Source: Flavobacteriia bacterium
GTDB lineage: Bacteria; Bacteroidota; Bacteroidia; Flavobacteriales_D; Crocinitomicaceae
NCBI GenBank assembly: GCA_009925805.1
Contig: RFQF01000131.1
Coordinates: 1-5,677 of the forward strand
Length of the DNA: 5,677 nt
Direction: 5' to 3'
Shown: positions 1 through 5,677 of the stretch, one piece after another
Layout: each line of letters begins with the position of its first letter
Numbering within the stretch: the first letter of the stretch is position 1
Notes under the pieces: generated by a model
What the model was told of the DNA's origin: nothing
Seen by the model: the letters and a program-made list of their open reading frames with translations, nothing else
Databases searched by the model: none
Program-made: the position numbers and the translations under genes

Positions 1-1338
1 CAACAAGTTTATTATGGTATTAACACGGGATTTGGGTCGCTTTGCAACACGCGCATTTCCTCCCACGAACTCCAGCAGTTACAATTAAACCTCTTGCGAT
101 CGCATGCGTGTGGTTTGGGGAATCAAGTTCCGAAAGGGTTGGTCAAGCGCATGTTGTTGCTAAAAGCTATTTCCTTAGCCAAGGGTCATTCTGGGGTTCA
201 GTTGGCTACGGTTGAGCGCTTGTTATTCTTTTACAACCATGACATCCTTCCTGTTGTTTACGAACAAGGAAGTTTAGGCGCTTCCGGTGATTTAGCGCCT
301 TTAGCGCATCTTTCGTTGCCCTTGATTGGCGAGGGAGAAGTACTCATTGAGAACGACCTTATTCCAGCTGGAGAACTCAAAGAACGCTACGGTATCGAAC
401 CCATTCAACTGCATGCCAAGGAAGGACTGGCCTTGTTAAACGGAACCCAGTTCATGGGAGCCTACGGAACCCATTGCATCCATTACGCCAAACACTTATT
501 CCATCAAGGGTTGTGCATTGCCACACTATCTTTAGAAGCCTACGATGGCAGGCATGAACCTTTTCAAGCAAATGTGCATGCATTGCGTAACCAAAGCGGA
601 CAAATCAAAGCCGCGGAACAGATTCGAAATTGGTTATCCCCCCAGCGTGCCAAAAACCAGGTGCAAGACCCTTATTCCTTTCGATGCATACCCCAAGTTC
701 ATGGTGCTTCCTTGGACGTCATTGAATATACTGCCACCGTTTTTGAACGAGAGCTCAACGCGGTTACCGATAACCCGACCCTTTTTCCGGAGGAGGATCA
801 AATCATTTCCGCAGGTAACTTTCACGGTCAACCCTTGGCATTATCGTTGGATTTTCTGTCGATCGCCATGGCAGAGCTGGGATCCATTGCCGAACGAAGA
901 ATCTACAAATTGATTTCCGGGACGCGGGATCTTCCTCCTTTCCTTGTCCAACATGCGGGATTGAATTCTGGATTCATGATTGTTCAATACACAGCGGCTT
1001 CGATGGTGAGCCAAAACAAGCAACTATGTACTCCTGCAAGCGTGGATACCATCGATTCAAGCAACGGCCAAGAAGATCATGTGAGTATGGGGGCTAACGC
1101 GGCCACAAAGGGCTTGAGGATTATCGAAAATATATGTTCCATCACGGCCATGGAATGGCTCACCGCCGCACAAGCCTTCGATTTTAGGAAAGGTTGGGAA
1201 CTGTCCCCTGAAATTCAAGCTTTGTACGATGAACTTAGGGAAAACATTCCGTTTATGGAGCATGATCGCTACATGCACCAAGATTTGCAAAAAAGCATAG
1301 ACTTATTGAAAAAACGATTCAAAAACGCTATTGCCTAA
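1..1338 (+). CDS. hutH: Histidine ammonia-lyase (histidase), 5'-truncated by the window edge
   Basis: Catalyses non-oxidative deamination of L-histidine to urocanate and ammonia, the first step of histidine degradation, in the cytoplasm. The open frame runs from base 1 with 445 residues present; the true start lies before the window. The fragment begins in the conserved YGINTGFG segment. Compared from memory with the Pseudomonas putida enzyme (about 509 residues), Tyr53 aligns with fragment residue 5, so about 48 N-terminal residues are missing. The Ala-Ser-Gly triad that cyclises into the MIO electrophile is at residues 94-96 (bases 280-288), inside GASGDLAPLAH. Other active-site matches are Ser-His in LLRSHACG (His83 equivalent), Asn in LLNGTQ (Asn195), Tyr and Arg in QDPYSFRC, and Glu in QEDHVSMG (bases 1072-1074). 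That Glu, together with DLAPLAH after the triad, favours histidase over tyrosine or phenylalanine ammonia-lyase, which usually carry NQD at this site. An internal TTG at base 94 is not the start. The 3' end overlaps the convergent peptidase gene by 11 bases. Confidence 0.95.
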   Translation, partial: QQVYYGINTGFGSLCNTRISSHELQQLQLNLLRSHACGLGNQVPKGLVKRMLLLKAISLAKGHSGVQLATVERLLFFYNHDILPVVYEQGSLGASGDLAPLAHLSLPLIGEGEVLIENDLIPAGELKERYGIEPIQLHAKEGLALLNGTQFMGAYGTHCIHYAKHLFHQGLCIATLSLEAYDGRHEPFQANVHALRNQSGQIKAAEQIRNWLSPQRAKNQVQDPYSFRCIPQVHGASLDVIEYTATVFERELNAVTDNPTLFPEEDQIISAGNFHGQPLALSLDFLSIAMAELGSIAERRIYKLISGTRDLPPFLVQHAGLNSGFMIVQYTAASMVSQNKQLCTPASVDTIDSSNGQEDHVSMGANAATKGLRIIENICSITAMEWLTAAQAFDFRKGWELSPEIQALYDELRENIPFMEHDRYMHQDLQKSIDLLKKRFKNAIA

Positions 1339-3280
1339 CAAACGACTTCAAGGAGCGGGTTGCTCCGGCTTGTACCGCAATAACATAAGCGCCCGCAGGA
1401 ATGCTTTTTATATCGATTGACTCATGGTTCGCTATTTTCCCACGTAGGACGGTTTTTCCAAACATATCGATGATTTGATAAGATCCCTCGGATTTTAAGC
1501 ACCCAAAGCGCAGTTCCTCTTTAGCTGGGTTGGGGTAAATGAACCAGAATGCTTCTGGTTCTTGCTCTTCCGTGGAAAGCAGTGCATTCATGGTGATGCT
1601 GCCGTTTTGATTAATCACCCAGTTCAACGGATCGATGGTAATCGAATTGTTGATGGTACCTATTCCCTGAAGCAGGAAGGTATTCGCGTTGGAGGTGATG
1701 GTAAATCGCACGGTAGTATCTGCATTTCCAGGACGGGTGAATTTTAAATCAATGGGATTAGTAAAAGTAGGGGTGACGTTGGGCATGGAAGCGGTATGGG
1801 ATATTTTTACCAAGGCATCGTTGCCGATTTGGCGCCATTCCACGGAATAGGTAGGAAATCCTTCGCCAAAATACCACTGGTCGAAGTACGGAGTAAAATC
1901 TAAGTTGGTGTTTTGCGTAAAGGCATCCCGAACATCGATTCCGAAAGCTGTTCCAAAAGCATGCGCGGCAAGAAAAGATCGTAAGGTGCTAAAAAATATG
2001 CTGTCATTATTTACCATATACCGAATGGTGTGAATGATCGCTGCCCCTTTATCATACGACAATCTTCCATCAAAAATGCGCGCTTCGTTCAAACTATCGA
2101 TAACCCAAACACTTCCCCCTGCCTGGCTCATAACACTATTATGCACCGATTGCATGTTTTGAACTTCCTGTCCGGGGTACAAGTTTTCGAGCATGAGTTG
2201 CTCCCCATACGATGCGAATCCTTCGTTGAGCCAAATGTCACACCAGGAGGCACAAGTAACGTAATCTCCCCACCATTGATGCGCCAGTTCGTGAGTAGTT
2301 AAGGTTGGACTAAAAAAACCTTGTGTGGTCATGGTTTGATGCTCCATGCCTCCTGAAAGTGGGGCCATGCAATGACCGTATTTTTCATCTTCAAAGGCAT
2401 ACGGACCGAATAAATCATAGTACAATTCGATGAAATTCGCAGTTTCGTCAATATCCGCTTGAAAATAAGGAAGTGTTTGCGGATTATTGTAGATGTAATT
2501 TTGGATTAAAATAGGGGCAGGGGCACCTACTGGATTGGCATATACGTTATATTCCACGTATTCTGCCACGGCAACGGAAATCAAATAATAATCAATGGCA
2601 TAGCGGTGTTTCCATTCGTAGCGGCTGGTACCATTACCTAAATTAACCACCTGGTGTAAGATTCCATTCGAACCGGCCTTGCATGTATTCGGAACAGTTA
2701 TCCAAACATCGCAGGAATCGGCTTTATCCGTTAAGCTTTGCTTACACGGCCACCATTCATACGCGCTGAACGGTTCTGACAGGGAATATACGACTTCATT
2801 TCCCCAAGATTGTGAGGTAGCATGCGTCATACCGCTGCCCCCGAGTGGGTTCGTTTGTGCCGTAGGTGGAGCGCCTGAATAATAAGTTCTCACCGTAAAA
2901 GCAGCACCCGCAGGCAGGTTCACTGCAAGTTTCACCGCAGAATTGGCCCGCACGAAGGGCACACTAACCCCATTCAGGGTTACCGAAGAAATCGTGAGCG
3001 TAGCGAATAGTTCATACAGGACCGTATCCAAAGCCACTATCGAAGTGGCCTGCATTTCCGCATACCCAGATAGGGTAGTGGTGGTATTGGTCATGGACAA
3101 ATTCAATTGGTAATAATGGACGTCGTATTTTTCAGTTTGCGCGATTTGCGCCACCGAGAGCGTATTGCTTTTTAAAGAATGGTTATGGTGCTTGCTGCGT
3201 TTGCTGCACGAAACGGAGGATTCAAGTTGCGCCTTCAGTGTAAACGACAAACCTAAAAGTACTAAGGTTAAAAATTTCAT
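1328..3280 (-). CDS. Secreted M1-family zinc metallopeptidase (aminopeptidase-like) with T9SS type A sorting domain
   Basis: Predicted to be an exported zinc peptidase that trims peptides outside the cell. It has 650 residues from the chosen start. Residues 1-17 (MKFLTLVLLGLSFTLKA) form a signal peptide. A short linker containing HHNH follows, then the M1 N-terminal beta domain (about 50-250, with SEPFSAYEWWPCK). The catalytic domain has GGMEH at 310-314, the zinc motif HELAH at 330-334 (bases 2279-2293), the third ligand Glu353 in NEGFASY with the exact HExxH-x18-E spacing, and the likely transition-state Tyr409 in SYDKGAA. The C-terminus (about 578-650, starting FWFIYPNPAKEELRF) is a T9SS type A sorting domain, normally removed during export and surface attachment. 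The usual exopeptidase motif GxMEN has His in place of Asn here. No ERAP1-like C-terminal domain is present. An in-frame ATG at 3349 would add 23 residues; 3280 was chosen because it places the signal peptide at the N-terminus. The gene lies 95 bases after the upstream secreted-protein gene. Substrate is unknown. Confidence 0.92.
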   Translation of the reverse strand: MKFLTLVLLGLSFTLKAQLESSVSCSKRSKHHNHSLKSNTLSVAQIAQTEKYDVHYYQLNLSMTNTTTTLSGYAEMQATSIVALDTVLYELFATLTISSVTLNGVSVPFVRANSAVKLAVNLPAGAAFTVRTYYSGAPPTAQTNPLGGSGMTHATSQSWGNEVVYSLSEPFSAYEWWPCKQSLTDKADSCDVWITVPNTCKAGSNGILHQVVNLGNGTSRYEWKHRYAIDYYLISVAVAEYVEYNVYANPVGAPAPILIQNYIYNNPQTLPYFQADIDETANFIELYYDLFGPYAFEDEKYGHCMAPLSGGMEHQTMTTQGFFSPTLTTHELAHQWWGDYVTCASWCDIWLNEGFASYGEQLMLENLYPGQEVQNMQSVHNSVMSQAGGSVWVIDSLNEARIFDGRLSYDKGAAIIHTIRYMVNNDSIFFSTLRSFLAAHAFGTAFGIDVRDAFTQNTNLDFTPYFDQWYFGEGFPTYSVEWRQIGNDALVKISHTASMPNVTPTFTNPIDLKFTRPGNADTTVRFTITSNANTFLLQGIGTINNSITIDPLNWVINQNGSITMNALLSTEEQEPEAFWFIYPNPAKEELRFGCLKSEGSYQIIDMFGKTVLRGKIANHESIDIKSIPAGAYVIAVQAGATRSLKSFVRQ

Positions 3281-3354
3281 GCGTCTTTTTTGTTCGAATG
3301 TACAAAAATTGAGGGGATTAGGCAGAAGCTTTTTCTTTTTTCTTGCCATGAATT

Positions 3355-3359
3355 TCCTT
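3355..3359 (-). promoter_or_regulatory. Possible Shine-Dalgarno AAGGA before the alternative peptidase start at 3349
   Basis: On the minus strand AAGGA lies 5 bases before an ATG at 3349-3347 that is in frame with the peptidase gene. The preferred start at 3280 has only an A-rich leader (AAAAAAGACGC). Bacteroidota often translate without a strong Shine-Dalgarno sequence, so this does not overturn the signal-peptide argument for 3280. It does make the longer form, with an MARKKKK N-terminus, a real alternative. Confidence 0.25.
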
Positions 3360-3375
3360 GAAGCAAAAAATAATC

Positions 3376-4107
3376 CTAATTCAGCAGTTTTTTAAGCTTA
3401 TCGAGCCCCTTGGGAGTTAACTTTCCTGCAGTAATGTATGGATTGGCTTGGCCGTAAGCATGCTTCAAATTGGAAGGCTGAAGGTAAGCGTAAATCCGTG
3501 CATTTTTTTCCAACATATTTACACAAAAGGCTACATTGACATAGCGCTGATTTCCTACATTAATAATATCCGTATAGCGGTTTGAAATGACTTCATTGCT
3601 CAAAGAAAGAATCAGTGGCAAGGAAGGCACCGAGGCTATGACTCCGTTGGACACCTGTACTTCCTTCCCAGAATTGGAAGGATTTTCCATTGATGTATTT
3701 GAATTCATGGATGTTGAGTCGCTGGTTGCCCCAACGGTTGAACTTGAAGAAGAATTTGTGCTTGGATCTTGTTTCGTTTTGCAAGTACCCGCCACCGTTG
3801 TGGAGGCATGGGGTGCATTGGAAGATAGCGAAGTGTAGGATTTCTGATTTAACAAAACCTTCATCAATTTACGAAGTTGCTTCTTTGACAATGCTTTGCG
3901 GCTTACGATTAATGTTTCGTAAACTTGACCGGTCGCTATATTGAAGGTCCCTTCAGTGTCAGGTTTTATTTTGAAGAGCATTTTGGTTTCTATCGATAAA
4001 TTACTGAATTTCGGAAGGGTGTCCTTCATCGATTGAGACCAGCCGTTCAACCCGGTAATCATCAGGAATCCAAAAGCCAACAGAACGCTCAAAAATCTAG
4101 TACTCAT
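3376..4107 (-). CDS. Secreted protein of unknown function with a Ser/Thr/Asn-rich central linker
   Basis: I do not recognise this 243-residue protein. Residues 1-25 look like a signal peptide: MSTR, a hydrophobic stretch at about 5-20, then NGWSQS with probable cleavage near residue 24-26. An N-terminal segment (about 30-108) is followed by a low-complexity stretch at about 110-148 (bases 3664-3780), dominated by Ser, Thr and Asn and including a run of five Ser. A second, more ordinary segment (about 150-243) has hydrophobic SLPLILSLS and ends in a Lys/Leu-rich helix (LDKLKKLLN). There are only two cysteines in the mature part, Cys109 and Cys195, which could pair across the linker. No T9SS sorting domain or lipobox Cys is visible. 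The ATG lies inside the end of the upstream DUF2795 gene (11-base overlap, ATGAGTACTAG), suggesting coupled translation. The frame stays open upstream to 4248, but that part is antisense-like shadow of the DUF2795 gene; an ATG at 4128 is a possible alternative start. Location outside the cytoplasm is likely; function is unknown. Confidence 0.8.
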   Translation of the reverse strand: MSTRFLSVLLAFGFLMITGLNGWSQSMKDTLPKFSNLSIETKMLFKIKPDTEGTFNIATGQVYETLIVSRKALSKKQLRKLMKVLLNQKSYTSLSSNAPHASTTVAGTCKTKQDPSTNSSSSSTVGATSDSTSMNSNTSMENPSNSGKEVQVSNGVIASVPSLPLILSLSNEVISNRYTDIINVGNQRYVNVAFCVNMLEKNARIYAYLQPSNLKHAYGQANPYITAGKLTPKGLDKLKKLLN

Positions 4108-4318
4108 CTTCGTTGAACAGGAAATCATCCTTGGATGGGTAATCTGGCCAAATTTCTTCGATATTTTCATACACATCTCCTTCGTCTTCCAAAAGTTGAA
4201 GGTTTTCCACCACTTCCAATGGCGCCCCGGTACGAATGGCGAAATCAATTAACTCATCTTTGGTGGCTGGCCAAGGCGCATCCTCGAGATACGAAGCTAA
4301 TTCTAAGGTCCAATACAT
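4097..4318 (-). CDS. DUF2795 family small acidic protein
   Basis: A 73-residue protein that I recognise as the short DUF2795 type widespread in Bacteroidota, from its opening MYWTLELASYLEDAPWPATK and the core DELIDFAIRTGAPLEVVENL. It is strongly acidic: 21 Asp or Glu against 3 Lys or Arg by count, with an acidic aromatic tail (WPDYPSKDDFLFNEDEY). It has no signal peptide or membrane segment, so it should be cytoplasmic. The family has no established biochemical function that I know of; its compact helical pattern suggests a small binding protein, which is inference. It is the first gene after a good Bacteroidetes-type promoter (about 30 bases upstream of the ATG). Its last codons contain the start of the secreted-protein gene, so the two are probably co-expressed. 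The full length matches the family, so it is intact. Confidence 0.88.
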   Translation of the reverse strand: MYWTLELASYLEDAPWPATKDELIDFAIRTGAPLEVVENLQLLEDEGDVYENIEEIWPDYPSKDDFLFNEDEY

Positions 4319-4346
4319 ATTTCTTGTTTTTGTAGTCTATTTTCGG

Positions 4347-4377
4347 CAAAAGTAATTTTTATTTCAATGCACTCAAT
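4347..4377 (-). promoter_or_regulatory. Bacteroidetes-type promoter upstream of the DUF2795 gene
   Basis: On the minus strand a -7 element TACTTTTG (bases 4354-4347) matches the Bacteroidetes consensus TAnnTTTG at every fixed position. TTG of the -33 element (4376-4374) lies 19 bases further upstream, the expected spacing. Transcription would start near 4340, giving a leader of roughly 20-25 bases before the ATG at 4318. The DNA just upstream of the -33 element (about 4377-4400) is almost pure A/T and could act as an UP-like element. The site sits in the 96-base gap after the adenosyltransferase gene, so it would separate the ispH unit from the DUF2795 unit. The match is by eye against the known consensus; no start site has been mapped. 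Confidence 0.65.
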
Positions 4378-4414
4378 ATATTTAAAAAATTTTAATTTTT
4401 TTCACACCTTTACA

Positions 4415-4969
4415 TCATTCATGGATCTTAGGCAACCACTTAACTTCCTCTTTACCAGATTCTTGAAGAATCAACCGCGCCAACACAAACAGGTAATCAC
4501 TGAGGCGATTCAAGTATTTGATCTCGTTTTCAAACCTTGGGTCCTGGAGTTGCAATTCGATCACACGGCGTTCTGCCCTTCGGCAGACACATCTAGCAAT
4601 CTGTGCGTAAGAGCTTGCTACACAACCTCCGGGAAGGATAAAATGCTGTAAATCGGGCAGTTGAGCATTCATCTCATCGATCCATTGTTCCAGCGATAGC
4701 ACAGCATCTGAGGGTAATTCAGGCAAAGCCATTTTAGTTCCTTTTTGGGCGGTAGCCAAGGTAGAACCCACCACAAAAAGATTGTTTTGAACAGTGAATA
4801 ACTGCGCTGTCACCGGTTCTGAAGGAAAAGTATCTCGAAGTAACCCCACGTGCGAATTCAATTCATCCACCGTTCCGTAGGCTTCGATTTGCGGGTCTGA
4901 CTTGGAAACCCTTACCCCTCCAATGAGCCCCGTGGTTCCGTTATCGCCTGTTTTAGTGTATATTTTCAT
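4415..4969 (-). CDS. PduO/MMAB-type cob(I)alamin (corrinoid) adenosyltransferase
   Basis: Transfers the 5'-deoxyadenosyl group of ATP to reduced cobalamin, making adenosylcobalamin (coenzyme B12) for enzymes such as methylmalonyl-CoA mutase or B12-dependent ribonucleotide reductase. The 184-residue length is typical of a stand-alone PduO-type enzyme, which forms cytoplasmic trimers. The N-terminal ATP-binding signature KIYTKTGDNGTTGLIGG is at residues 2-18, followed by EAYGTVDELNSHVG with Asp35 where the family has its conserved Asp. FILPGG at 110-115 carries the Phe that shapes the cobalamin site in characterised members. The CRRAERRV arginine cluster (129-136) and LNRLSDYLF (153-161) complete the active site. 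All expected motifs are present, so it should be active. The start ATG follows the ispH stop by 2 bases without a clear Shine-Dalgarno sequence, so translation probably depends on the upstream gene. Whether the cell makes corrinoids or only salvages them cannot be told from this window. No gene symbol is given because no pdu or cob cluster surrounds it. Confidence 0.94.
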   Translation of the reverse strand: MKIYTKTGDNGTTGLIGGVRVSKSDPQIEAYGTVDELNSHVGLLRDTFPSEPVTAQLFTVQNNLFVVGSTLATAQKGTKMALPELPSDAVLSLEQWIDEMNAQLPDLQHFILPGGCVASSYAQIARCVCRRAERRVIELQLQDPRFENEIKYLNRLSDYLFVLARLILQESGKEEVKWLPKIHE

Positions 4970-4971
4970 GG

Positions 4972-5677
4972 TTAAGGGTTAAAAGTTGCGTGGAGCGCCT
5001 CTTCAATGGAAACGGGTTCCTCGATCAACGCTAACAAGCGCAGCATCACCCGATCCACCATGGCGTCAGGGCAAGAAGCACCCGATGTGAGGGCAATGTG
5101 CAATGGTGCCTTAGGCTGGAAAAAGGGAATACGTTTCACCTTGTGGGTATGGATATTATACGAATGTATCCAATCAAGGGATTCAATGGCTTGTTCATCC
5201 GTGATAAAAAAAGTAGGCGTTGTAGCTTCCAAGATTTCTACGAGATGCGTCGTATTCGAACTGTTGCTCCCTCCAATTACCAAGGCCATATCCGGTTTTG
5301 TAGCTGCCAGTGCATAGGTACTCGATTGGTTGTCGTTGGTCGCGTAGCAAAGCGTATCACGGGTATCTGCCATATGCTGTTTAATTTGGGCCTCCCCATG
5401 GACATCTATCATAATTTGACGCAGGTAATCTGTGATTTCTTGGGTTTCGGTGGCCAGCATCGTGGTTTGATTCACCACGCCAATTTTACTAAGGTGTAAG
5501 GAAGGATCAAATCCCGGAGCATACTTTCCATCAAAGTATTGATAAAACGCTTCGTTGCTTCGTTCCTTTTTTATCACTTCCCCCAGGAATTGCGCCTCCT
5601 GCATGTTCTTTATAATCAGTGAAGGCGCTTTGGCTTGGCTGTGGGAAAAGGTGGCGCGTGTTTCTTCGTGGCTATGC
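4972..5677 (-). CDS. ispH: 4-hydroxy-3-methylbut-2-enyl diphosphate reductase, C-terminal part (5' end outside the window)
   Basis: IspH (LytB) is the last enzyme of the MEP pathway. It is a [4Fe-4S] enzyme that reduces HMBPP to isopentenyl and dimethylallyl diphosphate. The frame stays open to the right edge, giving 234 residues before the TAA at 4974-4972; the ATG at 5604 is internal. The visible part starts HSHEETRATFSHS, which supplies the His and Glu equivalent to E. coli His124 and Glu126 (the proton-donating Glu). Further matches are VVNQTTML (Thr167 region), DTLCYATNDNQ (cluster ligand Cys197), GGSNSSNTTHL (substrate-binding Ser-Ser-Asn 225-227) and TSGASCPD (Ser269). The first two cluster cysteines would lie in the missing N-terminal part. 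HEETRATFSH and the long insert before VVNQTT are features I associate with the larger, roughly 400-residue Bacteroidetes/plant-like IspH rather than the roughly 316-residue E. coli form. It sits 2 bases upstream of the adenosyltransferase gene, probably in the same operon. Confidence 0.95.
   Translation of the reverse strand, partial: HSHEETRATFSHSQAKAPSLIIKNMQEAQFLGEVIKKERSNEAFYQYFDGKYAPGFDPSLHLSKIGVVNQTTMLATETQEITDYLRQIMIDVHGEAQIKQHMADTRDTLCYATNDNQSSTYALAATKPDMALVIGGSNSSNTTHLVEILEATTPTFFITDEQAIESLDWIHSYNIHTHKVKRIPFFQPKAPLHIALTSGASCPDAMVDRVMLRLLALIEEPVSIEEALHATFNP

Noticed and set aside
545..913. 122-residue frame inside hutH on the plus strand, and minus-strand frames at 634-1290
   Set aside because: They are alternative frames of hutH, whose own frame holds all active-site motifs without interruption.
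94..1338. TTG at base 94 as the start of a short 414-residue histidase
   Set aside because: The frame is open to base 1 and the preceding 31 codons encode conserved family sequence (YGINTGFG with the catalytic Tyr), so the gene is cut by the window edge.
1..1338. Tyrosine or phenylalanine ammonia-lyase instead of histidase (some Bacteroidota carry a tyrosine ammonia-lyase)
   Set aside because: QEDHVSMG and ASGDLAPLAH match histidase; the Flavobacterium tyrosine lyase, as I recall it, has NQD and DLVQLSH at these places.
3303..3310. Weak -7-like element AATTTTTG (minus strand) 22 bases before the peptidase start
   Set aside because: It misses the first T of TAnnTTTG and has no TTG at the matching -33 position (AAAA lies there). 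It could be a weak promoter, but the evidence is too thin to list.
4108..4248. N-terminal extension of the secreted protein up to base 4248
   Set aside because: It would bury the signal peptide behind 47 residues, lies wholly within the recognised DUF2795 gene, and its Trp/Lys-rich sequence looks like an out-of-frame shadow.
4382..4395. AT-only palindrome TTAAAAAATTTTAA as a terminator or operator
   Set aside because: The loop would be two bases, the stem has no G-C pairs, and such palindromes arise easily in AT-rich gaps.
5098..5499. 133-residue open frame on the plus strand opposite ispH
   Set aside because: Antisense shadow of a strongly conserved gene, with no recognisable protein features. 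The same applies to the other plus-strand frames at 1562-1747, 2030-2302, 3587-3944 and 4135-4651.

Overview
The window reads as a stretch of chromosome from a Bacteroidota bacterium, probably a Flavobacteriales-like lineage. Three things point there: a secreted M1 peptidase with a C-terminal type IX secretion (T9SS) sorting domain, a small DUF2795 protein of the kind common in this phylum, and a promoter matching the Bacteroidetes consensus TTG-N19-TAnnTTTG. The IspH fragment also has the sequence signature I associate with the long Bacteroidetes form. Coding density is very high, and there is no sign of mobile elements, RNA genes or CRISPR. The lineage below phylum level is inference.

Layout. 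On the + strand, bases 1-1338 hold the 3' nine-tenths of hutH (histidine ammonia-lyase), whose start lies before the window. Everything else is on the - strand. Read in the direction of transcription, from high to low coordinates, the genes are: the C-terminal part of ispH (isoprenoid biosynthesis, entering from the right edge); a PduO/MMAB-type cob(I)alamin adenosyltransferase 2 bases after it; a 96-base AT-rich gap holding a good promoter; a 73-residue DUF2795 protein; a secreted protein of unknown function that starts inside the last codons of the DUF2795 gene; and a secreted M1 metallopeptidase. The peptidase gene runs tail-to-tail into hutH with an 11-base overlap of the coding ends.

How the genes relate. 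ispH and the adenosyltransferase look like one transcription unit (2-base spacing), although their pathways (MEP isoprenoid synthesis and B12 cofactor activation) are not directly linked. The DUF2795 gene and the secreted protein look co-transcribed and translationally coupled. The peptidase 95 bases downstream may be a third member of that unit or may have its own weak promoter. HutH (histidine to urocanate and ammonia) and the exported peptidase could both serve amino-acid nutrition, but their opposite orientation gives no evidence of co-regulation.

I do not see a convincing undescribed system. The least explained elements are the overlapping DUF2795/secreted-protein pair and the N-terminus of the peptidase gene.
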